From positions 1 to 64,000 of the forward strand of contig NZ_JRMQ02000006.1 in assembly GCF_000762845.2 (NCBI RefSeq): DNA of 64,000 nt, written 5' to 3'. Shown piece by piece: positions 36,883 to 47,429 of the stretch; position 1 is the first letter of the stretch, and every line of letters begins with the position of its first letter. This DNA is from Helicobacter japonicus (GTDB lineage: Bacteria > Campylobacterota > Campylobacteria > Campylobacterales > Helicobacteraceae). Both the position numbers and the translations under genes were made by a program. The notes beneath the pieces were generated by a model, which saw only the letters and a program-made list of their open reading frames with translations, ran no database searches and was not told where the DNA came from.

Positions 36883-37611
36883 GTGAAGAAAAATATTTTT
36901 TATTGTATATACTCATTATGTTTAAGTATGGTGATTTTTTACACAGGTTGTTCGTCTTTTGGTTTGCAAAAATCTCCTGTGTATAATGTGCAGGTAGGAA
37001 GTTTTGCTAATGTCGAAAATGCTGGACGATTAGTTGATGCTTTAAATCAAAAGGGGCTTGATGCATTTTTATTTAAAGAACATAATATGTATAAGGTGCG
37101 TTTTGGAAACTATAAGAGTTTTGAATCTGCAAAAATGCAAGCACAAGCATATAAAAAACAAGGGCTTATAGATGAGTTTTTCATTCTTTCTCCCCAAAAA
37201 TATGCCTCTAACAAAGATTCTAAACCTAAAAAATCAAGCGGTATGAGAGATGATATAGTAGAGAGCGCACATCAATATCTTGGTGTGCCATATAAATGGG
37301 GTGGCACTTCGGAATCTGGTTTCGACTGCAGTGGGCTTACACGCGCTGTTTATCGCCTCAATGGGATTTTACTCCCTCGCTCATCATATGAACAATATAA
37401 TGAAGGAGATTCTATATCACAGAGTAAATTACAAAAGGGTGATTTAGTATTTTTTATTACTAATAAAGGCAAAAGGATTAATCACGTGGGAATTTATATT
37501 GGCGATAATGAATTTATTCACGCTCCAAGCAGAGGTAAAGTTGTAAGCAAAGCGCGTTTAGATTCTAAATATTGGAGCAAGGCTTATAAGGGTGCAAGAA
37601 GTTACTTATAA
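36883..37611 (+). CDS. NlpC/P60 lipoprotein with SPOR domain
   Basis: 242 residues from GTG 36883 behind AAGGA. A lipobox (FYTGCSS, lipid Cys near residue 23) leads to a SPOR domain (YNVQVGSFANVENAGRLVD) that binds denuded septal peptidoglycan. The C-terminal NlpC/P60 domain has the catalytic Cys in FDCSGLTRAVY, His in NHVGIYIGD and a third polar residue in FIHAPS. It is likely an endopeptidase cutting peptidoglycan stems at the division site. Confidence 0.9.
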   Translation: MKKNIFYCIYSLCLSMVIFYTGCSSFGLQKSPVYNVQVGSFANVENAGRLVDALNQKGLDAFLFKEHNMYKVRFGNYKSFESAKMQAQAYKKQGLIDEFFILSPQKYASNKDSKPKKSSGMRDDIVESAHQYLGVPYKWGGTSESGFDCSGLTRAVYRLNGILLPRSSYEQYNEGDSISQSKLQKGDLVFFITNKGKRINHVGIYIGDNEFIHAPSRGKVVSKARLDSKYWSKAYKGARSYL

Positions 37612-37668
37612 GGTTTTTATAAAATTAATATGATATTCTTATATATTTAAAAGAAAGGAGATTTAAAA

Positions 37669-38614
37669 ATGAAATTTTTTCGTTATTTTGAATATATGCT
37701 AAAAGTGCCTTTTAGGATTCATAAAATTTATGATGAAATAAGAAATGTTAAGCGGCAATTTATGTCAGCTCACAATGCACTTATTTCGGCTCAAATGGCA
37801 GCATATATTGATAATCCCAATGCAATGCTAGAACTATCAAAGGCTTTCATTGCTCCACAGATGATATACAATACAGATAATGCGCTTAAGTTTTTATCAC
37901 TTGTGCGTCCTTTTCGCTCACCATCATTTAAATTTGTCCGTATAGGTGGAAATACTGATGGGGGCTATTGTTTATTATGCCCCCCCCCCCATTAAAAGCA
38001 ATTCTTCTCCAAAAGTTGTTTCATTAGGTGTATCTGAATATTCTCCTTTTGATTTAGAAATGGCAGATATGGGGTATGAAGTTCTTGAGTATGACGCAAG
38101 CATAAAGTCTTCTCCTTATCCCAAACACCCAAATATTAAATTTTTCAAAAAATTTGTTGGTGCGGTAGAATCTCACGACACAATCACTCTAGCACAGATT
38201 ATTAAGGATAATCATTTTGACACAAATGCGCACAATATTTTGCAGTGTGATATTGAAGATGCGGAATGGGAATTACTTGAACATATTGATATAAGTATTG
38301 TTGCAAAATATTTCCCGCAGATTCTATTTGAGTTTCATAATTGCTATCCCGATGATGAAGCCCTCACACAAAGGCGACTCATCATATTAGAAAAGATAAA
38401 TGAATATTTTGTGCCTATCCATACGCATTTTAATCATAATGGAGGACTTTTATTTGCTAAGAATCTGCTTTTTTCTTCTCTTTTGGAGGTATCATATTTA
38501 CGCAAGGATTTAATACCAAATGATGCAACACCACTCAAAGGTAGCGCAACACTTCCAGGCTTAGATTATCCCAATATCCCAAATTATCCGGATATTCCTG
38601 TGATATTTGTTTAG
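37669..38614 (+). CDS. FkbM-type methyltransferase, phase-variable, OFF in this sequence (frameshift at C11)
   Basis: Two frames join at a C11 tract. The first (37669-37995) encodes 108 residues ending GGNTDGGYCLLCPPPH and stops right after the tract. The second runs in the +1 frame from the tract to 38614 and contains VVSLGVSEYSPFDLEMAD, VLEYDAS and CDIEDAEWELLEHI, which resembles the DIEGAE element of FkbM SAM methyltransferases. Removing one C (C10) joins both into one 314-residue protein. An AAAGGAG precedes ATG 37669. It probably modifies a surface sugar. The gene is intact apart from tract length, so this is a contingency locus in its OFF state and not decay; a sequencing miscount of the tract is the alternative. 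Confidence 0.8.
37980..37990 (+). repeat. C11 contingency tract inside FkbM-type gene
   Basis: Eleven Cs at codons 104-108. With 11 the reading continues to CAT TAA; with 10 it reads Cys-Pro-Pro-Pro-Ile-Lys-Ser and stays open for another 200 codons. Confidence 0.92.
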
Positions 38615-38671
38615 ATTCTATTTGTATCGTGTGTGCGTAAAAAATAATTGAGGATTTGTTTAGCTATTTTC

Positions 38672-38700
38672 TGTGCTAGATTCACGCAAAACCTAGCACA
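38672..38700. terminator. Hairpin between convergent methyltransferase and ppsA genes
   Basis: TGTGCTAG (38672-38679) and CTAGCACA (38693-38700) are perfect 8-bp arms with a 13-base loop. It lies 9 bp from the ppsA stop on the other strand. T-rich tails are weak, so terminator function is probable but not certain. Confidence 0.5.
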
Positions 38701-38708
38701 AAATCCCA

Positions 38709-41138
38709 TTACTTTTTTAACGCTTTTTCTACTTCTACAACCTTTTGCCAAGTAGCAATTACAGAATCTGGATTGAGTGAAATAGAGCTAATACCTTCTT
38801 TTACAAGAAATTCTGTTACTTCAGGGTAATCACTTGGAGCTTGTCCGCAAATACCGCAGTATTTTTTATGCTTTTTGCACGCTTCGATTGCCTTTTTAAA
38901 CATTACAAACATTGCTGGATTGCGCTCATCAAAGATATGGCTTACAAGTTGCCCATCTCTATCTACACCGAGTGTGAGCTGTGTAAGGTCATTTGAACCA
39001 ATTGAAAACCCATCAAACATACTTAAAAAATCATCAGCCAAAATGACATTTACAGGTAATTCACACATAACATAAATTTCTAAGCCATTTTTACCAGATT
39101 CCAAACCATTGCGACGCATAATTTCAAGCACTTTTTTGCCCTCTTCAGGTGTGCGTAAAAATGGAATCATCACCTTCATATTGGTTAGCCCCATTTCATT
39201 GCGCACCATAGCCAACGCTTGGCATTCCCATTCAAAAGCTGTTCGGTATTGATCGGAATAATATCTACTAGCCCCACGATAGCCAAGCATAGGATTTTCT
39301 TCGTGTGGCTCGTATCCTGAACCACCAAGCATTCCTTTGTATTCATTTGATTTAAAGTCGCTCGTGCGCACAATAACAGGATTAGGATAAAACGCAGAGC
39401 AAATCATACCGATACCTTCAGCAATCTTTTTTGTAAAGAAATCTTTTGGATTCTCATATCCAGACATAATTTTTTCAATCTCTGATTTTTCTTTCAATCC
39501 TTTAGCATTGCCATTTTGAATATCAAGGAGTGCGAGAGGGTGTGCTTTAATTTGGTTAAGCATAATAAGCTCCATACGCGCTAATCCCACACCGTGATTT
39601 GGAATCTGTGAAAAACCAAAAGCTTTTTCAGGATTCCCTACATTCATATAGATTTTTGTCTTTGGGTTGCCTAAATTATCGAGTTCAATACTCTCAACTT
39701 CATATTCGTGTATGCCATCATAAATATAGCCCTCTTCACCCTCTGCACAAGAAATTGTTATTTCCATACCGCTATATAGCCTATCTGTTGCTCCAATCGC
39801 ACCAACAATCGCAGGCACACCAATCTCTCTAGCTACAATAGCTGCGTGGCAAGTGCGCCCACCACGATTAGTAATAACAGCTGCTGCTTTTTTCATTGCT
39901 GGTTCCCAATCTGGGTCAGTATTGTCTGTTACGAGAATCTCACCTTCTTTAAAGCTATCCATATGTTCTATATCATTAATAATTCGCACTTTTCCTGTGC
40001 CAATTTTGCTTCCAATTGCTTTACCTACAAGAATAACTTCTTTCTTGACATCAGGATTAACGAATTTAAATTTTTCTAGTTTTTGTCCATCACTTTTTTT
40101 ATTTTTTTGACTTTGCACTGTTTCTGGACGAGCTTGAACAATAAAAATCTCGCCACTATCACCATCTTTTGCCCATTCCATATCCATTGGGCGATACTCT
40201 CCCGCTTCTTTTGTATAGTGTTCTTCAATTTTTATAGCATAACGCGCAAGTGTGAGGATATCTGAATCTGTAATAGAAAAAGTTTTTATCTCTCTTTGAG
40301 TTGTTTTGATATTTTTTGTAGGATGTTCGCTTCCACGCGGCGCATAAACCATTTTTTGGTGTTTATGTCCTAATTGTCGCTTAATGATAGGGCGTTTGCC
40401 TTCTTTAAGTGTAGGTTTAAAAACATAAAATTCATCAGGATTAACCGTGCCACCTACGACATTTTCACCAAGCCCCCAAGATGAAGTGATAAATACCGCA
40501 TCTTTGAATCCTGTTTCTGTATCAATACTAAACATTACTCCCGCACTTCCTTTATCTGCTCGCACCATCTTTTGCACTCCCACAGAAAGTGCGACTTTAA
40601 AGTGGTCAAATCCCCTAGAAGCACGATAACTTACTGCTCTATCAGTAAAAAGTGAAGCAAGACAAGATTTGACATAGTGGATAAGCTCTGTTTTGCCTTT
40701 CACATTGAGATATGTATCTTGTTGTCCTGCAAAACTTGCATCAGGCAAATCTTCAGCAGTTGCAGAACTTCGCACTGCTACATCAGCGTCTTTCATTCCA
40801 TATTCTTCACTTAGTCTTTTATATGCTTCAAAAATCTCTTCACGCAAATCAGCAGGAAAAGGTGTGCCAAAAATAAGCTCACGAATTTTTTTAGAACGCG
40901 TTTTAAGCACATCGATTTCAGTTACATCAACACCATCAAGCAAATCAATAATTTTTTGTCGTATGCCACCAGAATCTAATAAATACCAATATGCTTCACT
41001 TGTAATGGCAAAACCATTTGGGACTTTAATACCTTCACTTACGAGTTCTTGAAACATTTCTCCAATACTTGCATTTTTACCGCCAACAATGGGGACATCT
41101 TTATTATTGAGTTCCTTGAAAAACTTAATGTATTTCAT
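38709..41138 (-). CDS. ppsA: Phosphoenolpyruvate synthase
   Basis: 809 residues. Order: N-terminal nucleotide-binding domain ([11 protein letters not shown]), central phosphohistidine domain with the catalytic His in [14 protein letters not shown]-terminal PEP-binding barrel ([32 protein letters not shown]) with the active-site Cys in [13 protein letters not shown]. It converts pyruvate and ATP to PEP, AMP and phosphate for gluconeogenesis; with pycB in this window it handles the pyruvate/oxaloacetate/PEP node. AAGGAG upstream. Confidence 0.95.
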   Translation of the reverse strand: MKYIKFFKELNNKDVPIVGGKNASIGEMFQELVSEGIKVPNGFAITSEAYWYLLDSGGIRQKIIDLLDGVDVTEIDVLKTRSKKIRELIFGTPFPADLREEIFEAYKRLSEEYGMKDADVAVRSSATAEDLPDASFAGQQDTYLNVKGKTELIHYVKSCLASLFTDRAVSYRASRGFDHFKVALSVGVQKMVRADKGSAGVMFSIDTETGFKDAVFITSSWGLGENVVGGTVNPDEFYVFKPTLKEGKRPIIKRQLGHKHQKMVYAPRGSEHPTKNIKTTQREIKTFSITDSDILTLARYAIKIEEHYTKEAGEYRPMDMEWAKDGDSGEIFIVQARPETVQSQKNKKSDGQKLEKFKFVNPDVKKEVILVGKAIGSKIGTGKVRIINDIEHMDSFKEGEILVTDNTDPDWEPAMKKAAAVITNRGGRTCHAAIVAREIGVPAIVGAIGATDRLYSGMEITISCAEGEEGYIYDGIHEYEVESIELDNLGNPKTKIYMNVGNPEKAFGFSQIPNHGVGLARMELIMLNQIKAHPLALLDIQNGNAKGLKEKSEIEKIMSGYENPKDFFTKKIAEGIGMICSAFYPNPVIVRTSDFKSNEYKGMLGGSGYEPHEENPMLGYRGASRYYSDQYRTAFEWECQALAMVRNEMGLTNMKVMIPFLRTPEEGKKVLEIMRRNGLESGKNGLEIYVMCELPVNVILADDFLSMFDGFSIGSNDLTQLTLGVDRDGQLVSHIFDERNPAMFVMFKKAIEACKKHKKYCGICGQAPSDYPEVTEFLVKEGISSISLNPDSVIATWQKVVEVEKALKK

Positions 41139-41351
41139 CTTGTGCTTTCTCCTTCTCTATGAATACTTTAAAAAGCGCAAAGATTGTAGTCAATAAAAGT
41201 TTATCCCAAACTTAAAAACGTAATTTTTAGTTGATTTTTACCGTATACTTTCTGTAAAGCAAAAAAAAGCTAACTTATGATAGAATCCACAACTTCCTAA
41301 ACTTACTTTGCTAAAAGTAAAATTTTGAAAAAGACATAAGAGGTAGGAATA

Positions 41352-43589
41352 GTGGTAAATATTACACATCTTTTAAATGAAATTAACGATATTGACGAAA
41401 CGCTCAAGACGCATAAACTTTCAAAGCAGGATTATGAAGCAATCATTAAGATTCTTAAACGCAAACCTAATCTGATAGAGCTAGGGATTTTTTCAGCAAT
41501 GTGGAGTGAGCATTGCAGCTACAAATCAAGTAAAAAATATTTAAATAATTTCCCTACAAAAGCTCCTTGGGTAGTGCAAGGACCGGGTGAAAATGCAGGT
41601 GTAATTGATATTGGAGAGAATCTTTGTGCAGTATTTAAAATAGAATCTCATAATCACCCAAGCTTTATTGAACCTCACGCAGGGGCTGCCACAGGGGTAG
41701 GGGGCATTATGCGTGATATTTTCACAATGGGGGCTCGTCCAGTAGCTTTGCTTAATTCTATACGATTTGGCGATGTCAATGATAAAGGCGCATTAGGACG
41801 CAAACATCGTTACTTATTGCGTGGTGTAGTGGAGGGTATAAGTAGTTATGGTAATTGTATGGGTGTGCCGACTATCGGTGGTGAAATGAGTTTTGAATCT
41901 TGCTATAATGGCAATATTTTGGTTAATGCCTTTTGTTTAGGAATAGCAAAAAAAGATGAGATTTTTTATGGAAGAGCTGAAGGCGTAGGTAATCCTGTCA
42001 TTTATGTGGGGAGCAAAACCGGAAGAGATGGCTTAGGTGGAGCTGTGATGAGTTCGGATAGTTTTAATTCCACTTCAAAAGCAGTGCGTTCTGCTGTGCA
42101 AATAGGCGATCCATTTGCTGAAAAACTTTTACTTGAAGCGTGTTTGGAGCTTTTTAAGCAAGATTTGATTGTGGGGATTCAAGATATGGGCGCAGCAGGA
42201 CTTACAAGTTCAAGTTTTGAAATGGCTGGACGCAGTGGTAGTGGTATGATTATCTATCTTGATAAAGTGCCTATGCGTGAAGAGGGAATGAATCCTTATG
42301 AGCTAATGCTTAGTGAATCACAAGAGAGAATGCTCATTTGTGCTAAAAAAGGCAAAGAACAAGCGGTGCTTGATATTTTTGCTAAATGGGAAGTAGATGC
42401 AGCAATTATTGGTGAAGTTACAAAAAGTGGCGTTATGGAGCTTTTTTGGTATGAGCAAAAATGTGCGGAGATTCCTATTAAGGAGTTAAGTGAGAATGCA
42501 CCAATACTTGATATGCCTGTGCGTGAGATTCAAGCACAAAAGGATAAAGCGACTACACTAAAGACAGACTTAAGCACACAGGAGATTTTTTGCACCTTAC
42601 TAGAAAGTGTAGAGATTGCAAATAAAAAATGGGTGTATCAACAATATGATAGTAGTGTACAAAGCAATACTATTACTCCCGCAGGAAGTGGTGATGCGAG
42701 TATAGTTCGCATTAAACAAAGCAATATTGCTTTAAGTATGAGTGTGGATTGCAATATGCGTTATTGCCACCTTGACCCAAAAAATGGAGCAAAGATTGCA
42801 GTAGCAACTTCAGGGAGAAATTCCATAGTGTATGGAGCGAAACCACTTGCCATTAGCGATTGTCTCAATTTTGGCTCACCACATAATCCAGAAGTGATAT
42901 GGAGCTTTCAGCAAGTGTGTGAAGGGATTAAAGAATCGTGTAAGATTCTAAATACACCTGTGGTAAGTGGTAATGTCTCATTGCATAATCAAAGTGATGG
43001 TGTAGATATTTATCCCACGCCATCTATAGTGAGTGTGGGGCTTATGAATGATGCGAGTAAAATTGTGCCTTCAAGCTTCCAAATACAAGGAAATACTATT
43101 ATTTTACTTGGCGAAGTTAAGGCAGAATTTGGAGGCTCTTTGGCACAAAAACTACTAGAAGGACGCATCTATGGAGAGATTCCAAGTATTGATTTGCTCC
43201 AAGAGCTTAGTTTATGGAATCTTATGCTTGAAGCTATTGAGGCGCGTTTGCTTATCTCGGCTAAAGATATAGGTGAGGGGGGATTAGCCATTACACTTGC
43301 TCAAATGACATTAGGCAATGGCGAGCATCAGCCCATAGGTTGCAATGTCCATACGCATTTACCCTCACAGCTACTTTTTGCACCCTCTCAAAGCTGCATT
43401 ATTGTAGAGGTAGCAGGAGAGAATCTCAATGCCTTAAAGCAAATGGCAAAAAAGTATAAGGTTGCTTTTACGGAGATTGGTTGCGTTGGCGGGGATATTT
43501 TTTGCGTTGATGAGATTAATATTAGCCTTGAGGAAATGCAAAAGCTTTATTTTGAGAGCTTTGAAAAGATGATAGAGCAAGATTTGTGA
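41352..43589 (+). CDS. purL: Phosphoribosylformylglycinamidine synthase, PurL subunit
   Basis: 745 residues, the small-PurL size that works with separate PurQ and PurS. Seen: [63 protein letters not shown] and the second-half ATP site [15 protein letters not shown]. It makes FGAM in purine synthesis. Start GTG 41352 follows AGGTAGGA. No purQ/purS nearby. A -10-like TATGAT/TAGAAT stretch lies about 75 bp upstream. Confidence 0.95.
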   Translation: MVNITHLLNEINDIDETLKTHKLSKQDYEAIIKILKRKPNLIELGIFSAMWSEHCSYKSSKKYLNNFPTKAPWVVQGPGENAGVIDIGENLCAVFKIESHNHPSFIEPHAGAATGVGGIMRDIFTMGARPVALLNSIRFGDVNDKGALGRKHRYLLRGVVEGISSYGNCMGVPTIGGEMSFESCYNGNILVNAFCLGIAKKDEIFYGRAEGVGNPVIYVGSKTGRDGLGGAVMSSDSFNSTSKAVRSAVQIGDPFAEKLLLEACLELFKQDLIVGIQDMGAAGLTSSSFEMAGRSGSGMIIYLDKVPMREEGMNPYELMLSESQERMLICAKKGKEQAVLDIFAKWEVDAAIIGEVTKSGVMELFWYEQKCAEIPIKELSENAPILDMPVREIQAQKDKATTLKTDLSTQEIFCTLLESVEIANKKWVYQQYDSSVQSNTITPAGSGDASIVRIKQSNIALSMSVDCNMRYCHLDPKNGAKIAVATSGRNSIVYGAKPLAISDCLNFGSPHNPEVIWSFQQVCEGIKESCKILNTPVVSGNVSLHNQSDGVDIYPTPSIVSVGLMNDASKIVPSSFQIQGNTIILLGEVKAEFGGSLAQKLLEGRIYGEIPSIDLLQELSLWNLMLEAIEARLLISAKDIGEGGLAITLAQMTLGNGEHQPIGCNVHTHLPSQLLFAPSQSCIIVEVAGENLNALKQMAKKYKVAFTEIGCVGGDIFCVDEINISLEEMQKLYFESFEKMIEQDL

Positions 43590-44101
43590 GGATTTTAAAC
43601 TTTTTTATTGCTTTTGTATGGGCTAGTGTAGCTTTAGCGGGGGGGAATGCTGTAAAAAATGAAGAGCCAAATCCCTTTAGATTCCCAAAAAATGGTGAAT
43701 ATTATTTAGAGCGCAATACAGAAGTTTTGGAATCTTATTTAGAGCAAGTCAAAAAGCAAACTTTAGAGAAAAACTATCCACTTTATTCAACAAAGCCTGT
43801 GCGTCCTATTGTGGAGTATAGTGCATATCGCACGCTTTCACAGCAAGATAGAGAATCTTTGCGTGGTGGGCTTGTGCTTGTGGGGGCATTTATTAGTGAA
43901 TTTATTAAATATAGCCATTTTGGCGGTGTAGGTATTGGTGCAAAGCTTAAACCAAATGATGAAGAAAGTTTTTATCTTAATTTTGATGGGCGATATTTGA
44001 GTGATATAGACTTTTTTGGCATAGGGCGCAAGATTTATGCTTACTGCGTATTACCGCGATTTGATAAGTGTATTATGCTAGGCATTGGCGAGGAATGGTA
44101 G
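43586..44101 (+). CDS. Putative periplasmic protein of unknown function
   Basis: 171 residues, not recognised. A signal peptide is likely ([18 protein letters not shown]). The middle is helical and charged ([19 protein letters not shown]). The C-terminal part is Gly/Phe/Tyr-rich ([23 protein letters not shown]), with two cysteines that may pair. GTG 43586 overlaps the purL stop (GTGA), so it is coupled to purL; I infer that this reflects gene packing more than function. Confidence 0.65.
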   Translation: MRILNFFIAFVWASVALAGGNAVKNEEPNPFRFPKNGEYYLERNTEVLESYLEQVKKQTLEKNYPLYSTKPVRPIVEYSAYRTLSQQDRESLRGGLVLVGAFISEFIKYSHFGGVGIGAKLKPNDEESFYLNFDGRYLSDIDFFGIGRKIYAYCVLPRFDKCIMLGIGEEW

Positions 44102-44156
44102 ATTCTAAATCCTTGCAATTTAGCCTCTCCCTCTTATAAAAAACAAAATATAACCT

Positions 44157-45725
44157 TTAGTCTTTATAATTATCGCAACCCTTTTGATTTCCCATATCAC
44201 AGGCTTTGCCAAAAAATTCTCTTGCTTTAGCCTTATCTTGCCTCACACCTTTTCCATAAGTATAAAAAACTCCTAAATTATTACAAGCCCCCGCTGCGCC
44301 CATATTACAAGCCTTTGTGTATAATTCTCTTGCTTTTATATAATCTTGCCTTACGCCTTTACCCTCGCTATATATTAGGGCTAAATTAAAACAAGCATCG
44401 ATACTTCCTATATCACAACTTTTAGTATATAACTCCCTCGCCTTAAAATAGTCTTGCTTAACTCCTTTGCCCTCCATATAGAGCATTCCTAGATTATAAC
44501 AACCAACACTATTATTCATATTACAAGCTTGTGCATAGAGTTCTGCCGCTTTTGTATAGTCTTTCATTGCTCCCCTGCCATAGTCATACAAAACACCTAG
44601 ATTCACACAGCCAATGCTATTACCCTTATTACAAGATTTACTAAAGATTGCTTTTGCCTTTGCATAGTCGTGCTTAATATTTTCACCCCAAGCATAGAGT
44701 AAGCCTAAGTTATTATAATCTAAGCTTTTATCAATAGCATAAGCCTTGCTTAAAAACTCATAAGCAGCTCTATCATCTCGATTCATACCATAGCCACGAT
44801 AATACATATCACCTAATTCATAACAACCCTTTGCTGTGCCCAAATCACAGCTTTGGGTGAAAAAATCTCTAGCCTTTATGAAGTCTTGTTTGACATTTTT
44901 ACCTTGATATAAGTATATTAAACCTAAATTAGCACAACTTGCTCCACTCCCTAGCTCACAGCCTTTTTCATAAAGTGTTCGTGCTTTTATAGAATCTTGC
45001 TTTACACCCCTACCTTTATCATATAAAATACCTAGATTTGTGCAAGCTCCAGCTACACCCACTATACTCTCACATGCCTTAGTATAAAATTCTCTTGCTT
45101 TTATATAATCTTGCTTTACACCATATCCATAATAATACATATCGCCTAGAGCAGTGCAGCCCATAGGCATAAATTTTAAGTCTGCAACACTAATACCACC
45201 ACCTTGCCTTGCAGTTATCTTGTGATTACAAACTTGAGTAAAAATCTCTTTAGCCTTTATAGAATCCTGTTTGACATCCTCACCTTTTAGATATAAAAGC
45301 CCTAAATTATGGCAACTTTCAATTTCACCCATATCACAAGCTTTTGTGATATACTCCATCGCCTTAAGAGAATCTTGTTTTACTCCTTTGCCCTCATAAT
45401 ATAATTGACCTAAGGATAGACAGCCTAAAGCACCCTCATTACCTAATTCGCAAACTTTCTCAAATAATTCTTTTGCTTTTAGATAATTTTGCTTTAAACC
45501 CTTGCCCTCATAATACAGAGTGCCTAAAATAAAGCAACCTCTACTATCTAAATCACAACCTTTAATAAAATATGGTGCTGCTTGAGTGAAGTTTGCTTCA
45601 TCATAAAATTCAAAGCCTTTTGTCATACAATCCTCTGCATTAGCACAATCCACTTTAGAATCTATGCTCAAATGAGCGCAACCACAAAACCATAAAACAC
45701 AGATAAACAAGAGCAAACAACGCAT
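44157..45725 (-). CDS. Sel1-repeat cysteine-rich protein (Hcp-like), 13 repeats
   Basis: 522 residues. The N-terminal signal ends in CGC and could be lipidated. Then follow about 13 Sel1-like repeats of 36 residues with the core C-x-NLG-x-LY-x-x-G-x-GV-K/R-QD-x-x-KA and a cysteine pair per repeat, as in Helicobacter cysteine-rich proteins, where each pair forms a disulfide within a helix hairpin. Repeat 4 has a 16-residue insertion (HKITARQGGGISVADL). Repeat 8 has lost both cysteines (FLSKAYAIDKSLDY). Known Hcp proteins are secreted, bind penicillin weakly and are immunogenic. 13 repeats is long for the family. Confidence 0.88.
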   Translation of the reverse strand: MRCLLLFICVLWFCGCAHLSIDSKVDCANAEDCMTKGFEFYDEANFTQAAPYFIKGCDLDSRGCFILGTLYYEGKGLKQNYLKAKELFEKVCELGNEGALGCLSLGQLYYEGKGVKQDSLKAMEYITKACDMGEIESCHNLGLLYLKGEDVKQDSIKAKEIFTQVCNHKITARQGGGISVADLKFMPMGCTALGDMYYYGYGVKQDYIKAREFYTKACESIVGVAGACTNLGILYDKGRGVKQDSIKARTLYEKGCELGSGASCANLGLIYLYQGKNVKQDFIKARDFFTQSCDLGTAKGCYELGDMYYRGYGMNRDDRAAYEFLSKAYAIDKSLDYNNLGLLYAWGENIKHDYAKAKAIFSKSCNKGNSIGCVNLGVLYDYGRGAMKDYTKAAELYAQACNMNNSVGCYNLGMLYMEGKGVKQDYFKARELYTKSCDIGSIDACFNLALIYSEGKGVRQDYIKARELYTKACNMGAAGACNNLGVFYTYGKGVRQDKAKAREFFGKACDMGNQKGCDNYKD

Positions 45726-45792
45726 AATTTCCCCAACTTTTATAATATTTATAAAATTAAGCTTTGGAAATTCTACCGATATTTGTCTTATC

Positions 45793-46437
45793 TTATTCTA
45801 AAGGTTGAATCAAGGCAAGGGCATTGTGATAGATATTTTGACACTTAATCTCTAAGGGCGAATCTTGTATTTTATATTGCCATAAGGCACTTATTACAGC
45901 GCACATATTAGCATTTTTTAGCAAATGTATATTTTGAGTGCTAATACCTCCAATAGCACAAATAGGAATGTTTAAACTCGCTTTAGCAGATTCTAGAATC
46001 TCTAAAGGTGCAAGTGGGGCATTTGGCTTCGTAAGAGAGGAAAAAAACGCCCCAAAAGCGACATAATCCACACCCAAAGATTCTAAATCTTTTGCCCTCT
46101 GCAAATCCGCATAACTTGAAGCACCTAGAATCCCTTTAAATCTTTCTCTTGCTTGAGCGATTGCCCCATCATCTTTACCTAAATGCAAAGCGGGAGCATT
46201 AAGTCTAAGTGCTAAATCTAGGCGGTCATTCATCACAAAAAGTGCATTATATTTCTCGCACAATGCCATAATTTCCTTTGCCTTAGGATAAAGCCAAGAA
46301 TCACTATGGCTTTTATCACGCAACTGAAAGATTGTCACTCCTGCTTTGAGAACAGATTCCAAACATTGAGGCAAAATTTCATAAGGAGTGAGAATCTCAT
46401 CTGAAATGGCATAAATTCCTTGCAATATGTGTTTCAT
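45793..46437 (-). CDS. thiE: Thiamine-phosphate synthase
   Basis: 214 residues, TIM barrel. Seen: FQLRDKSHSD, FVMNDRLDLALRLNAPALHLGKDD, and VDYVAFGAFFSSLTKPNAP with the pyrophosphate-binding end ICAIGGIST. It joins HMP-PP and thiazole phosphate to thiamine phosphate; thiL at 54726 would make the diphosphate. TenI is the close non-catalytic relative, but the substrate motifs look intact. It lies 29 bp downstream of the restriction/methyltransferase C-half. Confidence 0.88.
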   Translation of the reverse strand: MKHILQGIYAISDEILTPYEILPQCLESVLKAGVTIFQLRDKSHSDSWLYPKAKEIMALCEKYNALFVMNDRLDLALRLNAPALHLGKDDGAIAQARERFKGILGASSYADLQRAKDLESLGVDYVAFGAFFSSLTKPNAPLAPLEILESAKASLNIPICAIGGISTQNIHLLKNANMCAVISALWQYKIQDSPLEIKCQNIYHNALALIQPLE

Positions 46438-46466
46438 CTCTCTTCCTATTTTTCAAGCTTATGTAT

Positions 46467-47414
46467 TTATTCTCTTAAAAATCCATATTCATAGACTTTG
46501 GGTTCTATTCTTTTTGCCAAGTCTTTAAGTGCGGCATTGAGAGTGCCTAGTAAGTCTTTATAATAAGAATCTTGCGCCTTTTGGGGTGGATTCATCTTGC
46601 CCTTGTCGCTAAAGCCTTGAAAATATGCTTTAATGTCATAAAGAGAGGCGTTGGGATTATAGGGATTTGCAGAATCCTTAAATTCTTGAGAATGATAATA
46701 TTTCCAAAGCTCCAATCCTGCCTTGAAAACTTCCTGTGCCTCTGCGCTAAATTCTAGCGGTTTTGTAGGGATAAAGCAAGTTTGCCCTAAGTCCTCCTTG
46801 CTAAAAAGCGTATTGTTGAATTTTGCGGTTTTGGAGTCTTTGGCTTGAGATTCTTCGGGCTTATCGCCCTCAGAATGACAAGGGATAGAATCTTGCTTAA
46901 TTTTGCCTTTGATAAATTCACTCATAAAATGGCTTTCAAAGGCTTCCTTCGCCCCTACTTGCGATTCGCTAAAGGGAATAAAGTGATTGATACCCTCTTT
47001 GCTTGTAATGCGATTTTGTCCGTGAAAGAGCGTGAAAGTCAAACAATCGTTTTGAAATGTGGAATCTTTTTGCCATTCCTCATTGGGATACAAGAATTGG
47101 TCGCGGTCGTTTAGCCAAGTGGCGGGGATACAATGACGGACAGCGAAGTAGAGGGCAGTAAGAATAAGATTATTAGAAGCTATGTTTTGGAATATCAAAT
47201 GGGCATTTCTGGCATTATTAAGTATTGCAATATGGTCGCTTTGCTGAAAGTCTGGCGCATCAGCCATTAGAATCCCTAGAATATCCCCTTGTGTTTGCTT
47301 AAAATTTCTAAGCCATTGATTGATTTTGGCTTGATTTTTATCATAATTGTAGAATCCCTTTTTCCCTACAAACTCTCCATTTCTTTCAAACACATCAAGT
47401 TCTATGGTTTTCAT
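46467..47414 (-). CDS. C-terminal half of split DNA methyltransferase/restriction enzyme
   Basis: 315 residues from ATG 47414. It starts KTIELDVFERNGEFVGKKGFY, which reads like the direct continuation of the N-half ending FPIGFLVWDLDENNKE, and contains ATWLNDRDQFLYPNEEW, NDCLTFTLFHGQNRITS and NHFIPFSESQVGAKEAF. In unsplit relatives such segments form the C-terminal target-recognition part after the methyltransferase domain. A toxin-antitoxin cassette separates it from the N-half. Residues about 177-192 (PCHSEGDKPEESQ) come from an in-frame copy of a dispersed repeat. If both halves associate, the enzyme may still work as two subunits. Confidence 0.7.
   Translation of the reverse strand: MKTIELDVFERNGEFVGKKGFYNYDKNQAKINQWLRNFKQTQGDILGILMADAPDFQQSDHIAILNNARNAHLIFQNIASNNLILTALYFAVRHCIPATWLNDRDQFLYPNEEWQKDSTFQNDCLTFTLFHGQNRITSKEGINHFIPFSESQVGAKEAFESHFMSEFIKGKIKQDSIPCHSEGDKPEESQAKDSKTAKFNNTLFSKEDLGQTCFIPTKPLEFSAEAQEVFKAGLELWKYYHSQEFKDSANPYNPNASLYDIKAYFQGFSDKGKMNPPQKAQDSYYKDLLGTLNAALKDLAKRIEPKVYEYGFLRE
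46838..46886. repeat. Dispersed CHSE-type repeat inserted in frame into a coding region
   Basis: The segment contains GATTCTTCGGGCTTATCGCC followed by CTCAGAATGACA, with GGGC/GCCC arms (46857-46860 and 46866-46869). On the coding strand it reads CHSEGDKPEESQ. Short sequences of this kind, recognisable by the reading CHSE...EES, are scattered in Helicobacter genomes, normally between genes. I recognise the type from memory and cannot count copies here. Confidence 0.5.
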
Positions 47415-47418
47415 TTGT
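47408..47418. repeat. 11-bp direct repeat, left border of toxin-antitoxin cassette
   Basis: TTTTCATTTGT at 47408-47418 matches 48186-48196 exactly, 778 bp apart. On the coding strand each copy is ACAAATGAAAA and contains a start codon: that of the C-half here and that of the antitoxin at the other copy. Deletion between the copies would place the C-half start directly over the N-half stop (ATGA). Confidence 0.75.
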
Positions 47419-47429
47419 CTTTTAGTCTC

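Noticed and set aside
43639-43645. G7 run near the start of the small periplasmic protein gene
   Set aside because: Borderline length; it lies in the signal-peptide cleavage region with an open frame. I would not call a contingency tract at seven.
44157-45725. Tandem similar DNA units about 108 bp apart resembling a repeat array
   Set aside because: They are the Sel1 repeats of one open frame; spacer-repeat alternation typical of CRISPR is absent.
46845-47114. 89-codon plus-strand frame across the restriction/methyltransferase C-half
   Set aside because: Antisense shadow of the coding frame, partly made by the dispersed repeat; no start signal.
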